Assembly: GCF_014856545.2 (NCBI RefSeq)
Contig: NZ_CP109811.1
Location: 3,714,001-3,778,000 of the forward strand
Origin: Mesobacillus jeotgali
Lineage (GTDB): Bacteria > Bacillota > Bacilli > Bacillales > Cytobacillaceae
Direction: 5' to 3'
Length of the DNA stretch: 64,000 nucleotides
The position numbers and the translations under genes were made by a program. Of the stretch, positions 45,001 through 54,191 are shown in pieces. Within the stretch, counting starts at the first letter, position 1. The number at the start of each line of letters is the position of its first letter. The notes beneath the pieces are model-generated. The model had not been told where the DNA came from and did not search any database. It was given only the letters and a program-made list of their open reading frames with translations.

Positions 45001-45230
45001 CTGAGTTCCTCCCTCATGTATAAAAATTGATCGAGGCTGTCCCAATACAGACCTCGGGTTGATACGGTACTCATTCCCTATGTAGTATGAAATAAACGCT
45101 GAGTTTTTATTAGAAAAATTTGTTTAGGATTCATGGTGGATTTCTCTTTTCCTAATTTCACCCACGGGAGCAATGACACCTAAGAAGGCAGTCCAGCAGC
45201 ATTTTCATGCATCGGACAGAAAAAAGCAAT

Positions 45231-45440
45231 ATAAAAAACCTCTCCAATTACGAGGAAAGGTTTTTGCTTAAATCCGCGCCTTTCGCTCTTATCGTTCAAG
45301 GGCAGTTCCCTTGCGTCAGGTTAGCACCTTTGCCCGGAAAAAGATCAGCATTCCAAAGGCTGTTTTTTCACGTCTGCAGGTTGCTGGGTTTCATTGGGCC
45401 TGTCCCTCCACCAGCTCGGGATAAGAGAGTATCCGTTCAA
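45231..45440 (-). promoter_or_regulatory. SAM-I (S-box) riboswitch before metK
   Basis: On the minus strand: CTTATCCCGAGC, GGTGGAGGGA, GGCCC and GAAACCCAGCAACC follow each other as in the S-box core, and the P4-type GATAAGAG segment appears later. A terminator (AACCTTTCC/GGAGAGGTTTTTT, 45237-45262) closes the element. High SAM should stop transcription before metK. Confidence 0.95.
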
Positions 45441-45446
45441 GTCCAA

Positions 45447-45475
45447 ATCATAACGAAACTATAATTGCATGTCAA
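45447..45475 (-). promoter_or_regulatory. Sigma-A promoter of metK
   Basis: Minus strand TTGACA, 17-base spacer, TATGAT, just upstream of the S-box. A near-consensus promoter. Confidence 0.88.
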
Positions 45476-45588
45476 TGGTTTTTTCGGTAAATTTGTCGAT
45501 AGTTGTTGAAAGTTTTCTTGGAAAATAAAGTCGATTGTTAATGAAAGTTTTTATGTAAAATAAAATCGGCCCGAAAGCATCTTTTCGC

Positions 45589-45617
45589 TTGACTATATAA
45601 AGAAAGAATTATATAAC
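45589..45617 (+). promoter_or_regulatory. Candidate promoter of pckA
   Basis: TTGACT, 17 bases, TATAAC. It is 126 bases before the start codon. A second possible -10 (TATACT at 45679) overlaps the CcpN-type site. Confidence 0.6.
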
Positions 45618-45673
45618 GCAAGTTAGGTACAAGGTAATTTTTCGAGTCATTAGTATAGATTAATTAAACTAAT

Positions 45674-45684
45674 GTGTTATACTA
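45674..45684 (+). promoter_or_regulatory. CcpN-type operator upstream of pckA
   Basis: TGTGTTATACT agrees with the CcpN consensus TRTGHYATAYW at all 11 positions. In B. subtilis CcpN represses pckA and gapB during glycolysis, so the same control is likely here. Confidence 0.7.
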
Positions 45685-45694
45685 ATAACGAGAT

Positions 45695-45708
45695 GTAAAC
45701 ACTTACAA
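45695..45708 (+). promoter_or_regulatory. cre-like site upstream of pckA
   Basis: TGTAAACACTTACA fits the catabolite-responsive element pattern at 13 of 14 positions, lacking the central G. It is close to the ribosome site, so it would act as a roadblock. Weak on its own. Confidence 0.35.
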
Positions 45709-45742
45709 ATTATTAAACTTTTAAAAAGGAAGGTATTCTCCG

Positions 45743-47332
45743 ATGAATGTTGTAGGAATATCAAATGAACTTTCAGCTTTATTAAAAGGAAGCAATGTAC
45801 AGGTGCAGTTATCCGTTCCCCAGCTTGTTGAAAAAGTCCTGAACCGGAACGAAGGGCTCCTGACTTCAACTGGTGCAGTCAGAGCGACTACTGGTAAATA
45901 TACTGGCCGTTCACCTAAAGATAAATTCATTGTCGAGGAAGAGTCCGTGAAGGATAAAATTGACTGGGGTTCTGTCAACCAGCCGATTTCCGAGGAATCT
46001 TTCACAAAACTATATAATAAGGTATTAAATTTCCTTAAAGAAAAAGAGGAAGTATTTGTATTCAAAGGATTCGCTGGTGCTGACAAGAAATACCGCCTGC
46101 CAATCCAGGTCATCAATGAATACGCCTGGCACAATCTTTTCGCACATCAATTGTTCATCCGTCCAACTGAGGAAGAGCTTGTTGACCACGAATCTGAATT
46201 CACGGTCATTTCAGCACCGACTTTCAAAGCGGATCCAGAGGTTGATGGAACAAATTCCGAAACATTCATCATCGTTTCCTTTGAACAGCGCGTCGTGTTG
46301 ATCGGCGGAACAGAATATGCAGGTGAAATGAAGAAATCGATTTTCTCCGTGATGAACTACCTGCTTCCTGAAAACGGCATCCTTTCCATGCACTGCTCTG
46401 CAAACGTGGGACGCGAAGGTGACGTTGCCTTGTTCTTCGGCTTATCCGGAACTGGAAAAACCACTTTGTCAGCTGATAACAATCGCCGCCTGATTGGTGA
46501 TGATGAGCATGGCTGGTCAGCTAATGGTGTTTTCAACATCGAAGGCGGCTGCTACGCGAAGTGCATCAACTTATCGAAGGAAAAAGAACCGCAGATTTAT
46601 GATGCAATCCGCTTCGGATCTGTTCTTGAAAATGTCGTGATCGATGATGAAACCCGCATTGCGGATTATGATGATGGCAGCCTGACTGAAAATACTCGTG
46701 CAGCTTATCCAATCCAGGCGATCGATAACATCGTGGACCCTAGCATTGCCGGTCATCCAAACGCTATCGTATTCCTGACTGCTGATGCATTCGGAGTATT
46801 GCCTCCAATCGCTAAGCTTACGAAGGAACAAGCAATGTACCATTTCTTGAGCGGATATACATCAAAGCTTGCTGGAACTGAGCGCGGCATCACTTCACCG
46901 CAGGCAACGTTCTCAACTTGCTTCGGCTCACCTTTCCTTCCGCTTGCAGCAACAAGATACGCGGAAATGCTCGGTGAAAAGATCGACGAGCACAATGCGA
47001 AAGTTTTCCTAGTGAACACAGGTTGGACAGGCGGGGAGTACGGTACAGGCAGCCGCATGAAGCTGGCGTACACACGCGCCATGGTCCAGGCAGCTCTTGA
47101 AGGCGAACTGAACAATGTCGAAACCGTCAAGGACGAAATCTTCGGCCTGGATATTCCGGCACATGTACCTGGTGTACCTGACGATGTCCTCCAGCCAGTC
47201 AAGACATGGAACGACGAAGAAGCATACTACGCAAAAGCAAATGAACTCGCAGGAAAGTTCCGCGAAAACTTCAAAAAGTTCACAAATGTACCAGCAGTGA
47301 TCGAAGAAAAAGGCGGACCGACAGCGAAATAA
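45743..47332 (+). CDS. pckA: Phosphoenolpyruvate carboxykinase (ATP)
   Basis: 529 residues. The kinase P-loop is [17 protein letters not shown] (about 232), the metal/OAA-binding region is GDDEHGW (about 252), and [10 protein letters not shown] and [10 protein letters not shown] follow. It makes PEP from oxaloacetate in gluconeogenesis. ATG 45743 follows AAAAAGGAAGG. The 267-base leader carries a promoter, a CcpN-type site and a cre-like site. The gene ends with a strong terminator before the third 52-bp array. Confidence 0.97.
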   Translation: MNVVGISNELSALLKGSNVQVQLSVPQLVEKVLNRNEGLLTSTGAVRATTGKYTGRSPKDKFIVEEESVKDKIDWGSVNQPISEESFTKLYNKVLNFLKEKEEVFVFKGFAGADKKYRLPIQVINEYAWHNLFAHQLFIRPTEEELVDHESEFTVISAPTFKADPEVDGTNSETFIIVSFEQRVVLIGGTEYAGEMKKSIFSVMNYLLPENGILSMHCSANVGREGDVALFFGLSGTGKTTLSADNNRRLIGDDEHGWSANGVFNIEGGCYAKCINLSKEKEPQIYDAIRFGSVLENVVIDDETRIADYDDGSLTENTRAAYPIQAIDNIVDPSIAGHPNAIVFLTADAFGVLPPIAKLTKEQAMYHFLSGYTSKLAGTERGITSPQATFSTCFGSPFLPLAATRYAEMLGEKIDEHNAKVFLVNTGWTGGEYGTGSRMKLAYTRAMVQAALEGELNNVETVKDEIFGLDIPAHVPGVPDDVLQPVKTWNDEEAYYAKANELAGKFRENFKKFTNVPAVIEEKGGPTAK

Positions 47333-47343
47333 GAAGTTGATTG

Positions 47344-47370
47344 AGGCCATCTCTGGAGAGGAGATGGCCT
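47344..47370 (+). terminator. Terminator after pckA
   Basis: A perfect 10-bp stem AGGCCATCTC/GAGATGGCCT is followed by TTGCTTTT. Confidence 0.85.
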
Positions 47371-47404
47371 TTGCTTTTACTTTTTTTCTTGCTCTCGTTA
47401 TTTT

Positions 47405-47673
47405 CAGGCAATGAAGGGCATCTGCTTTTACCGTTTTCCTCTCTTCCGCTCTTTTTCGGGCAATGTAGACCTCCTGCTTTTACCGTTTTTCTCCCTTCCG
47501 CTCTTTTTCGGGCAATGCAGACGCTTTTCTTTTACCGTTTTTCTCCCTTCCGCTTTTTTTCGGGAAATGAAAACCTTCTGCTTTTACCGTTTCCCTCTCT
47601 TCCGCTCTTTTTGGGGCAATGCAGACCTTCTGCTTTTACCGTTTCCCTCTCCTCCGCTCTTTTTCGGGCAATA
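47405..47673. repeat. 52-bp tandem array III (different sequence)
   Basis: GCAATG (GAAATG in one unit) starts at 47408, 47460, 47512, 47564, 47616 and 47668, an exact 52-bp period. The unit is pyrimidine-rich (CTTTTACCGTTT, then CTTCCGCTCTTTTTCGG) and not palindromic, so it is unrelated in sequence to arrays I and II. It too lies between convergent genes (pckA and ytmB). Long open frames across it are by-products of the repeat. Confidence 0.92.
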
Positions 47674-47679
47674 AAAAAA

Positions 47680-47700
47680 CAGAGCACAAAATGTGCCCTG
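47680..47700 (-). terminator. Terminator after ytmB
   Basis: CAGGGCACA/TGTGCTCTG is followed by TTTTTTT on the minus strand; it abuts the last 52-bp unit. Confidence 0.8.
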
Positions 47701-47701
47701 C

Positions 47702-47944
47702 TTAGTTCGTAGAATTTAAGGATACTAATTGATAAGTAATTGTTGTCTCATTTTCGGTCCACTCGACTTTTGATATGACGCCTGTTCCTGTCAGGTCGCC
47801 TTCGATTGTTTTCTTGACTTCTAGTGGAATGTCAATTGGATAAAGCCTGTAGCCTTCCTTTTTCAGAGAGAAGAAATTGTCTTCGAGCCTCTTTTCCCGG
47901 CCCTTTGTAACGATCATTGTATTCAACTCTAATGGCATCCCCAT
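47702..47944 (-). CDS. ytmB: DUF2584 protein YtmB
   Basis: 80 residues, matching the YtmB family: begins GMPLELNTMIVTKGRE, has KKEGYRLYPIDIPLEV, and ends YQLVSLNSTN. Function unknown. The start at 47944 follows AGAGGAGCG; the upstream in-frame Met codons to 47986 are not conserved. It is downstream of ytmA by 46 bases on the same strand, as in B. subtilis. Confidence 0.86.
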   Translation of the reverse strand: MGMPLELNTMIVTKGREKRLEDNFFSLKKEGYRLYPIDIPLEVKKTIEGDLTGTGVISKVEWTENETTITYQLVSLNSTN

Positions 47945-47990
47945 CGTACTCGCTCCTCTATTTTTCATCATTGATTTCATATTCATTTTA

Positions 47991-48779
47991 TCATTGTTGT
48001 TCGTGTGATTTCATCCAATTCGTTAAATCGGTGACCACTTTCCGGTTCATCACCGGGGGAAAATAGTGCGTATATTCATCAAAGTACCAGCTTTCCACTG
48101 GCTTGTCCAATTCTTTTAACCTTTTCTCGATGCGATAGGAATGTTCAATCGATACATTGCGGTCATTCCTGCCGTGGATCAGCAGCACCGGGGCCTTTAG
48201 GTTTTCGATTTCATACAACGGTGTCCTGAACTTATATCTTTTCGGCACCTTTTTCGGCGACCCGCCGATTACCCTTTTCATCATCCGGCGCAAATCCTTT
48301 CTTTCCACATACGTCAAGAACATATCCGTTACCCCTCCCCAGGTAACGACCGACGCTGTCTCCGGAAATTGAATGGCCGTCAGCAAAGCCATCAACCCAC
48401 CGCGTGAAAAACCAAAGATATGAACCTTTTCCACTCCTGGCAAGGATTGAAGCAGCTTGAATCCGGCGAATGCATCAACCCGGTCATCACCGCCGAAATC
48501 CTCATCCCCTTCACCCCCCTGGTTCCCCCGGTAAAAAGGAGCGAAAACCGTGAATCCTTCAGACGCAAATTGTGCAATGCGGGCAGGGCGTACCTTGCCT
48601 ACATTTTTGATTCCGCCGCGCAGATACAAAAATCCTTCTGTACCACTTCCATCAGCAGGCTTGGCCAGAAGCCCCTTTACCCGCAACCCGCCTGCATAAT
48701 AGCTGACCATTTCCAGCTCGACGGCCGGATTGGGGGAAGGAAATTTATAAGCTGAGATGATTTGCCCGTCATTTTCCAA
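47991..48779 (-). CDS. ytmA: Prolyl oligopeptidase-like alpha/beta hydrolase YtmA
   Basis: 262 residues. The nucleophile motif is GFSRGGLM (about 121-128), the Asp lies in LIHGRNDRNVS (about 205) and the His in YTHYFPP (about 243). The N-terminal segment SYYAGGLRVKGLLAKP is typical of this S9-related group. Start TTG 48779 is fixed by GAAGGAGTG six bases upstream and by family length; the longer frame has no such site. Cytoplasmic esterase or peptidase of unknown substrate. Confidence 0.86.
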   Translation of the reverse strand: MENDGQIISAYKFPSPNPAVELEMVSYYAGGLRVKGLLAKPADGSGTEGFLYLRGGIKNVGKVRPARIAQFASEGFTVFAPFYRGNQGGEGDEDFGGDDRVDAFAGFKLLQSLPGVEKVHIFGFSRGGLMALLTAIQFPETASVVTWGGVTDMFLTYVERKDLRRMMKRVIGGSPKKVPKRYKFRTPLYEIENLKAPVLLIHGRNDRNVSIEHSYRIEKRLKELDKPVESWYFDEYTHYFPPVMNRKVVTDLTNWMKSHEQQ

Positions 48780-48898
48780 AGTTAACACTCCTTCTATATG
48801 AATTTTTTCAAAATTGGTTCCTGGGCATTCACACATTTTTGGGTGATTCATACGATACTGTAAGCCCAAATTAAGACAGATTTTTAGGAGGCATCATC

Positions 48899-49894
48899 AT
48901 GAAAGAATGGTTCAAAGCCGGTTTTGCTTTATTTTTGATTGCAGTACTTATTATACCTCTAGCTGCCTGCGGTCAAGACAAGGTACAGACTGTCAAAGTT
49001 GCAGAGGTAACACGTTCAATCTTCTATGCTCCTCAATATGTTGCCCTTGAAAAGGGATTTTTTGAGGAAGAGGGATTGAAAGTTGAATTAACGACAACTT
49101 GGGGCGGCGACAAGACGATGACAGCCGTGCTCTCTAATGCAGCAGATATCGGCCTCGTCGGTTCTGAGACATCGATCTATGTTTATGCCCAGGGATCAAA
49201 TGATCCGGTCATCAACTTTGCCCAGCTGACGCAAACAGATGGCACCTTCCTCGTTTCCAGAGAAAAAATCGATGATTTTTCATGGGATCAGTTAAAGGGA
49301 TCTACCTATCTCGGCCAGCGTACAGGTGGCATGCCGCAAATGGTCGGTGAATTCGTCCTTAAGAAGCACGGCATCGATCCAAAGGCAGATTTAGAGATGA
49401 TACAAAATATTGATTACGCGAATATACCTAATGCCTTCGCTTCCGGAACTGGTGATTTCGTACAGCTATTTGAGCCGCAGGCCAGCATGTTTGAATTAGA
49501 GGGCATAGGACATATCGTCGCTTCTTTCGGGACTGAGTCCGGTCATGTACCATATACCACATTTATGGCCAAACAAAGCTACATGAAGAAAAACCCGGAG
49601 ACAATCGAGAAATTCACCCGCGCAGTCCATAAGGCACAGAAGTGGGTGGAATCACACAGTGCCAAAGAAACAGCGGAGGTTATCCAGCCATTTTTTAAGG
49701 ATACAGATTTGTCGATGATCGAAACGGTTGTTGATCGATACAAGAGTCAGGGTTCATTCGCAACTGACCCGATTCTAGATGAAGAGGAATGGAAAAACCT
49801 GCAGGACATCATGGATGAAGCAGGGGAACTTCCTGAGGAAGTCAGCCATGACACCTTAGTCAACACAGAGGTGGCAGAAGAAATCATGAAATAA
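48899..49894 (+). CDS. ytlA: ABC transporter substrate-binding lipoprotein YtlA
   Basis: 331 residues. Lipoprotein signal with LAACGQD; then an NMT1/SsuA-like solute-binding domain starting VAEVTRSIFYAPQYVALEKGFFEEEG. Relatives bind sulfonates, nitrate or pyrimidine/thiamine precursors; the ligand of the YtlA branch is not known to me. RBS TAGGAGG precedes ATG 48899. It is first of a three-gene import operon with ytlC and ytlD. Confidence 0.87.
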   Translation: MKEWFKAGFALFLIAVLIIPLAACGQDKVQTVKVAEVTRSIFYAPQYVALEKGFFEEEGLKVELTTTWGGDKTMTAVLSNAADIGLVGSETSIYVYAQGSNDPVINFAQLTQTDGTFLVSREKIDDFSWDQLKGSTYLGQRTGGMPQMVGEFVLKKHGIDPKADLEMIQNIDYANIPNAFASGTGDFVQLFEPQASMFELEGIGHIVASFGTESGHVPYTTFMAKQSYMKKNPETIEKFTRAVHKAQKWVESHSAKETAEVIQPFFKDTDLSMIETVVDRYKSQGSFATDPILDEEEWKNLQDIMDEAGELPEEVSHDTLVNTEVAEEIMK

Positions 49895-49910
49895 CAGGAG
49901 GTTGCAGCCA

Positions 49911-50687
49911 ATGGACTTTTTGACATTAACAGGGATTCAGCACACATATTTCACACAAACAACCGCTGTCACTGCTTTGAATAATATTTCACTACATGTC
50001 CAGGAAGGTGAGTTTGTCTCCTTCCTGGGTCCGAGCGGCTGCGGCAAAACAACGTTGCTTTCAATTATCGCAGGGCTGATTGAGCCTACTGACGGACTGG
50101 TAAAATTGGAAGGGAAATCAGTCAAGGAGTCTGCAAATCAAACCGGATATATGCTGCAGCAGGATTATTTGTTTCCTTGGAAAACAATTGAGGAAAATAT
50201 CTTTCTTGGCTTGAAGATTAGCGGAACGATGGAAGCTTCAAAAAAGGATGAGGTTTTATCGCTACTAAGGCAAATGGGTTTGGAAAATGTAGAAAAGCAT
50301 TATCCAAAACAACTTTCCGGCGGAATGCGGCAGCGTGTGGCACTGGTAAGGACACTGGCAACAGAGCCGAAGCTGCTTATGCTCGACGAACCTTTTTCCG
50401 CATTGGACTATCAAACGAAATTGAAACTCGAAGACCTGGTTTCCAATACATTCAAGACTTTCGGAAAAACCGCGATTCTCGTCACCCATGATATCGGGGA
50501 AGCAATCGCAATGAGCGACCGGATCTTCCTGTTTTCGCCAAGACCTGGCCGTTTGCATAAAACTTTTACCATTCCGGAGGAGCTGCGGAACATGAGTCCT
50601 TTCGAAGCAAGAAACCACCCTTTGTACAATGAACTATTCCAGAAGATATGGAAGGAGTTGGAATCCATTGAACCAGAAGAACACTGA
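49911..50687 (+). CDS. ytlC: ABC transporter ATPase YtlC
   Basis: 258 residues, SsuB/TauB-type ATPase. Walker [10 protein letters not shown] (about 42), Q-loop [10 protein letters not shown] (about 80), signature [15 protein letters not shown] (about 135), Walker [13 protein letters not shown] (about 158), and H-loop VTHDIGEA (about 194). ATG 49911 is nine bases after GGAGG; the TTG at 49902 is too close. It overlaps ytlD by 20 bases. Confidence 0.9.
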   Translation: MDFLTLTGIQHTYFTQTTAVTALNNISLHVQEGEFVSFLGPSGCGKTTLLSIIAGLIEPTDGLVKLEGKSVKESANQTGYMLQQDYLFPWKTIEENIFLGLKISGTMEASKKDEVLSLLRQMGLENVEKHYPKQLSGGMRQRVALVRTLATEPKLLMLDEPFSALDYQTKLKLEDLVSNTFKTFGKTAILVTHDIGEAIAMSDRIFLFSPRPGRLHKTFTIPEELRNMSPFEARNHPLYNELFQKIWKELESIEPEEH

Positions 50688-51474
50688 ACTCCTTCATCAA
50701 CAATACCTGAAAAAGCTAAGCCGAGAGCGAAGAACCGTCCGCGTCTACCAATTGCTGATATTCATTGCCTTTTTTGCCCTATGGGAAATCTCAAGCCAGC
50801 AAAAGTGGATTGACCCGCTGCTTTTCAGTTCACCGTCAAAAATCTGGAATATGTTAATTGAAAAAACGATGGATGGGTCACTAGCTGTTAACCTTGGGGT
50901 GACGCTCGCGGAAACCGTACTCGGATTTATCCTCGGTACACTGGCCGGCACGATATTGGCCGCTCTTTTATGGTGGTCGCCGATGCTGTCAAAAATCCTT
51001 GATCCATATCTTGTTATCCTGAATTCAATGCCAAAGGTCGCGCTTGGCCCGATCCTCATCGTCGCCCTTGGCACCAATATGACCTCGATCATAGCGATGG
51101 GCGCGATCATCTCGGTCATCATCACGACAATCGTGGTGTATACGGCTTTTAAGGAGGTTGATCCCAACTACCTGAAGGTGCTGCAGACATTCGGAGCTAC
51201 AAGGACACAGTGTTTCAGGGAAGCCATCCTTCCAGCCTCCTTCCCGACTATCATTTCTACGTTGAAAGTGAATGTCGGCCTGAGCTGGGTAGGTGTTATT
51301 GTCGGAGAATTCCTCGTTTCGGCACGCGGTCTTGGATATATGATCATCTATGGATTCCAGGTTTTCAACTTCACGCTCGTCTTTTTGTCACTGCTCGTCA
51401 TTGCCGTGTTTGCCACCGTGATGTATCAGCTCGTCGAACTGCTTGAAAAGAAACTGATCAAAAGCAATCAGTAA
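50668..51474 (+). CDS. ytlD: ABC transporter permease YtlD
   Basis: 268 residues with six membrane segments and the permease loop [20 protein letters not shown] (about 188-207), the EAA motif that contacts the ATPase. It matches SsuC/TauC-type permeases and B. subtilis YtlD from [18 protein letters not shown] onward. The start is the TTG at 50668, ten bases after AAGGAG, inside the end of ytlC. A terminator follows the stop. Confidence 0.88.
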   Translation: MNQKNTELLHQQYLKKLSRERRTVRVYQLLIFIAFFALWEISSQQKWIDPLLFSSPSKIWNMLIEKTMDGSLAVNLGVTLAETVLGFILGTLAGTILAALLWWSPMLSKILDPYLVILNSMPKVALGPILIVALGTNMTSIIAMGAIISVIITTIVVYTAFKEVDPNYLKVLQTFGATRTQCFREAILPASFPTIISTLKVNVGLSWVGVIVGEFLVSARGLGYMIIYGFQVFNFTLVFLSLLVIAVFATVMYQLVELLEKKLIKSNQ

Positions 51475-51475
51475 C

Positions 51476-51504
51476 GAAGCCGGGAGGATATCCGGCTTCT
51501 TTTT
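51476..51504 (+). terminator. Terminator after ytlD
   Basis: GAAGCCGG/CCGGCTTC with an eight-base loop, then TTTTTATTT. Confidence 0.88.
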
Positions 51505-51641
51505 ATTTCCTCAGAAAGCGGGCTTATTTAGAATAAGTAGCGGCTGCGCCAATAAAATCTGATTTTCGCCAATATCCAGTATCAAGGGTTAAACCTACGG
51601 CTGATTCTGATGCAAATTTAACTCCATAAGAACAAAAAAAG

Positions 51642-51654
51642 CGGCGAATCCGCC
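51642..51654 (-). terminator. Terminator after ytkD
   Basis: GGCG-GATT-CGCC followed by GCTTTTTTT on the minus strand. The stem is short but GC-rich. Confidence 0.65.
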
Positions 51655-51658
51655 ATTT

Positions 51659-52126
51659 TCACAACTTTTTCCGCAAAAATTCCAAACTATGCTTGATTAC
51701 ATCGTCCTTCATGATAAAACTGTACTCGTCCTTCATTCTTTCCACCAATAAATCTCCACTTACAAGTACAGGGCCGGCAGTTTCCAGGTAATCATCTTTT
51801 AGCTCGACTTTTTCTGCTTCACCGTAAAAGATTCTTTTAACAAACGACCCCTCTTTATCACTTACTTGATACTCCCCAATACTGACTAACCTGCCTAAGG
51901 CTGCGCCAGTCTCCTCCATGACCTCACGCCGGGCTGCGTCCTCCAGTGTTTCCCCTTTTTCCACTTTGCCCCCGGGGAACTCAAGACCTCTGACTCTATG
52001 TTTGGTCAAAAGCCATTTGCCTTGATATTTACAGATGACCAGCACGTGGCGGGCACTTTTTTCAAAGGCATTTTCCTTAAAGGATAAGGTCACCTCTCCA
52101 CCGTTCATGTCTTTAAATTTCATCAT
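51659..52126 (-). CDS. ytkD: Nudix nucleoside triphosphatase YtkD
   Basis: 155 residues. The Nudix box GGKVEKGETLEDAARREVMEETGA is complete (G-x5-E-x7-RE-x2-EE-x-G; about 52-75). B. subtilis YtkD hydrolyses 8-oxo-dGTP and is linked to mutation avoidance and sporulation. RBS AGGGAG precedes the ATG at 52126; a second ATG follows directly at 52123. It is a single minus-strand gene with its own terminator. Confidence 0.87.
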   Translation of the reverse strand: MMKFKDMNGGEVTLSFKENAFEKSARHVLVICKYQGKWLLTKHRVRGLEFPGGKVEKGETLEDAARREVMEETGAALGRLVSIGEYQVSDKEGSFVKRIFYGEAEKVELKDDYLETAGPVLVSGDLLVERMKDEYSFIMKDDVIKHSLEFLRKKL

Positions 52127-52209
52127 GAAAACTCCCTGCCTAAATTCATAACCTAATTATATAGAAAACCAGAAAATGAATAAACCGCAGACATCTGTCT
52201 GCGGCTGCT

Positions 52210-52530
52210 CTATTTTTCAGGAAGGATTCCCATGCTTTCAATATGGTTCCTGGCTTCTTCATCGCCGAGATTATAAATCATTTCATATGTCTGGATCAGC
52301 TGTCTGTCGAGGGCATCATTTTCACGGTCATAATGGTATTGTACATATGGGACGTGCGCCCTCATGAAATTCTGCCAGCCTGTGGAATGGCTCTGATCGA
52401 ATATTTCCCTTAAGGCGGTGATCTCCTCATCATTTGCCTCAATTTTAAAATTCCATGGAGATGCAGTTGAATCTCTTGAAATATGGCCTTCACTGATGTT
52501 GATATAATATGTTTTTTTGCCTTCTGGCAT
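52210..52530 (-). CDS. Conserved hypothetical protein (small, Bacillaceae)
   Basis: 106 residues, soluble. It begins PEGKKTYYINISEGHISRD, carries PWNFKIEANDEEITALREIF and ends HIESMGILPEK. No catalytic motif is recognised. Relatives in Bacillus are sometimes labelled hydrolase/acyltransferase without evidence. ATG 52530 follows GAGGTGAGG. It lies about 80 bases upstream of ytkD on the same strand. Confidence 0.72.
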   Translation of the reverse strand: MPEGKKTYYINISEGHISRDSTASPWNFKIEANDEEITALREIFDQSHSTGWQNFMRAHVPYVQYHYDRENDALDRQLIQTYEMIYNLGDEEARNHIESMGILPEK

Positions 52531-52783
52531 GTGCCTCACCTCATGGATATCGTTCCCTGCGTCTATATTCGTTTATACTGAATATCTTTAAAATAAATAA
52601 TTTTTTCTGCCCTCCAAATTACTCTTAAAGTTGTCAGTATGTTAAAATTAGACCAAATATAGATATAAGCAAACCAGCAACCCAAAAAGGAAAATACTTC
52701 AATTCCAAGGCATATTTTTTCCGATGGAGGGTATTAAATAAGTATAAGGAATTATGGACGATTAAGAAGGAGAGGTGAAATTC

Positions 52784-53041
52784 ATGAAACTGATTGATGA
52801 GCTATACGAACTGTACCGCAATAAATTGACCGGTGATGAAGAGGATATCGATATGCTCGCTTTTGCCTTCCTTGAAGAAATGAGCCGTGAAGACTTGTTG
52901 AAGATCATCCAGGACCTTGATAAACAGGAGCTATATGATTTGATGGGGCTTTATTTGATCGAGAGCTTGAAAGGAAAGTTTGCCCAGGACGATTTCGGCG
53001 CGCGCTCTGTTAATTCATATCCTTCCAGGAATGTGCACTAA
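52784..53041 (+). CDS. DUF6154-like small acidic protein
   Basis: 85 residues, helical, acidic: MKLIDELYELYRNKLTGDEE at the N-terminus, then FAFLEEMSREDLLKIIQDLD and YLIESLKGKFAQ. It resembles a conserved Bacillaceae family (DUF6154) of unknown role. ATG 52784 is chosen because AGGTG lies six bases upstream; the frame opens at GTG 52775. Single gene followed by a terminator. Confidence 0.75.
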   Translation: MKLIDELYELYRNKLTGDEEDIDMLAFAFLEEMSREDLLKIIQDLDKQELYDLMGLYLIESLKGKFAQDDFGARSVNSYPSRNVH

Positions 53042-53064
53042 CCTTTACAATAACAATACATACA

Positions 53065-53087
53065 AACCGGCTTCGGCCGGTTTTTCT
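53065..53087 (+). terminator. Terminator after the DUF6154-like gene
   Basis: AACCGGC-TTCG-GCCGGTT then TTTC, a stable tetraloop hairpin with a T tract. Confidence 0.88.
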
Positions 53088-53118
53088 TTTTGTCTTGATT
53101 TCCTATAGCATTGAAAAA

Positions 53119-53142
53119 AACTGGCCGTTTTTTCGGCCAGTT
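53119..53142 (-). terminator. Terminator after dps
   Basis: AACTGGCCG/CGGCCAGTT with an A-rich loop, then TTTTT on the minus strand. Confidence 0.88.
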
Positions 53143-53148
53143 CCCCCT

Positions 53149-53589
53149 TTATCCAAGATAAGCTTTGAACATCCACATATGCTTGCGCAGGCTCATTTTC
53201 ACTTCTGTCAGCATGTCGGCTGTAGCTGTGTCTGCTGCATTTTCTGCAAGTTCAATTGCACCATGGAGCTCGTCCACGATTGTAGCAAAATCATCGTGCA
53301 ATTGTTGGACCATTTCTTCTTCATTTTCAGACCCTGTTGCTTCTTTAACTGATGATAGTTCAAGATATTCCTTAAGCGTTGCAACAGGCTTTCCTTCTAA
53401 TGCGAGAATTCTTTCGGCGAATTCATCAATGATTGTCGCAGCTTCGTTATAAAGCTCTTCGAATTTCGTATGGAGTGTGAAGAAATGACGGCCTTTCACA
53501 TACCAGTGATAGTTATGAAGCTTTGTGTAAAGTACCGTCCAGTTTGCAACCTGCTTATTCACTGCTTTGATTAAATCTGTTTGTGCCAT
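53149..53589 (-). CDS. dps: Dps-family DNA-protecting ferritin-like protein
   Basis: 146 residues. The inter-subunit ferroxidase residues are visible: His in NYHWYVKGRHFF (about 30), then FEELYNEAATIIDEFAERI with conserved Asp and Glu (about 44-62). Dodecameric Dps/MrgA proteins oxidise and store iron using peroxide and protect DNA. RBS GGGAGG precedes ATG 53589. No clear PerR box is seen in the 130 bases upstream. Confidence 0.92.
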   Translation of the reverse strand: MAQTDLIKAVNKQVANWTVLYTKLHNYHWYVKGRHFFTLHTKFEELYNEAATIIDEFAERILALEGKPVATLKEYLELSSVKEATGSENEEEMVQQLHDDFATIVDELHGAIELAENAADTATADMLTEVKMSLRKHMWMFKAYLG

Positions 53590-53722
53590 TAAATTTCATC
53601 CTCCCTTTCAGTCATAGTATATATTCCCCTTCCAGCTTTATAAAAAACATGCTGGCAGCAACTTTTTTCCTATCGCTGAAAGGAACATGCTACAATAATT
53701 TTGAAGCAAAGGAGGCCTTTTT

Positions 53723-53884
53723 ATGTATACCGTTTTGATTATCTCAGTCATTATCGTTATCATTGTTTTAATATTAAGCGTAGTCACTACTTCGAAGGCT
53801 TATCAGTATAAACATACTGTCGATCCGATTGATAGCAGTAACACCCTTGAGGATACTACTGACGCATCTGAGGAAAAAAAATAA
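53723..53884 (+). CDS. ytzI: YtzI-like small membrane protein
   Basis: 53 residues: one long membrane helix ([20 protein letters not shown]) followed by a short hydrophilic tail [12 protein letters not shown] and an acidic end. It occupies the ytzI position just before yidD, as in B. subtilis. RBS GGAGG precedes ATG 53723. Function unknown; its own terminator follows. Confidence 0.75.
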   Translation: MYTVLIISVIIVIIVLILSVVTTSKAYQYKHTVDPIDSSNTLEDTTDASEEKK

Positions 53885-53909
53885 AGGAGCTGCTCTCAGC
53901 TCCTTTTTT
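53885..53909 (+). terminator. Terminator after ytzI
   Basis: AGGAGCTG-CTCT-CAGCTCCT then TTTTT. Confidence 0.88.
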
Positions 53910-53934
53910 AGGATTTAAAGAAGGGATGAACACC

Positions 53935-54189
53935 ATGCTAAAAAAAGCATTCATCGGCATCATACGTTTTTATCAGGTTGTCATTTCGCCATTGAAGCCG
54001 CCTACTTGCCGATTTTACCCGACATGCTCCCATTACGGGCTTGAAGCGATAAAAAGATTTGGTCCCATCAAAGGCGGATGGCTGACGATTGTACGCATCC
54101 TTAAATGCCAGCCGTTTCATCCAGGGGGCATGGACCCGGTACCAGAAAAGTGGCCATCAAAGAAAAACGCTAAAGCTCATAACCATTAA
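53935..54189 (+). CDS. yidD: YidD membrane protein insertion efficiency factor
   Basis: 84 residues of the YidD family. Conserved core: [20 protein letters not shown] (about 11-30), [12 protein letters not shown], then [14 protein letters not shown]. It assists YidC-dependent insertion at the inner face of the membrane. ATG 53935 gives the family length; an in-frame ATG three codons upstream is possible. It converges on the carbonic anhydrase gene with two bases between stops. Confidence 0.92.
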   Translation: MLKKAFIGIIRFYQVVISPLKPPTCRFYPTCSHYGLEAIKRFGPIKGGWLTIVRILKCQPFHPGGMDPVPEKWPSKKNAKAHNH

Positions 54190-54191
54190 AT

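Noticed and set aside
47341..47712. Long open frames (123 and 87 codons) across array III
   Set aside because: They arise because the 52-bp unit lacks stop codons; the period is not a multiple of three, so the peptide cycles through frames. No ribosome site and no family similarity.
51541..51580. Third TTTGCGA-type array (CGCCAATA pair near 51.55 kb)
   Set aside because: Only two loosely similar copies about 22 bases apart; too little to call a member of the family.
53590..53722. PerR box upstream of dps
   Set aside because: Only a partial TTATAA-like piece is present; no convincing inverted repeat.
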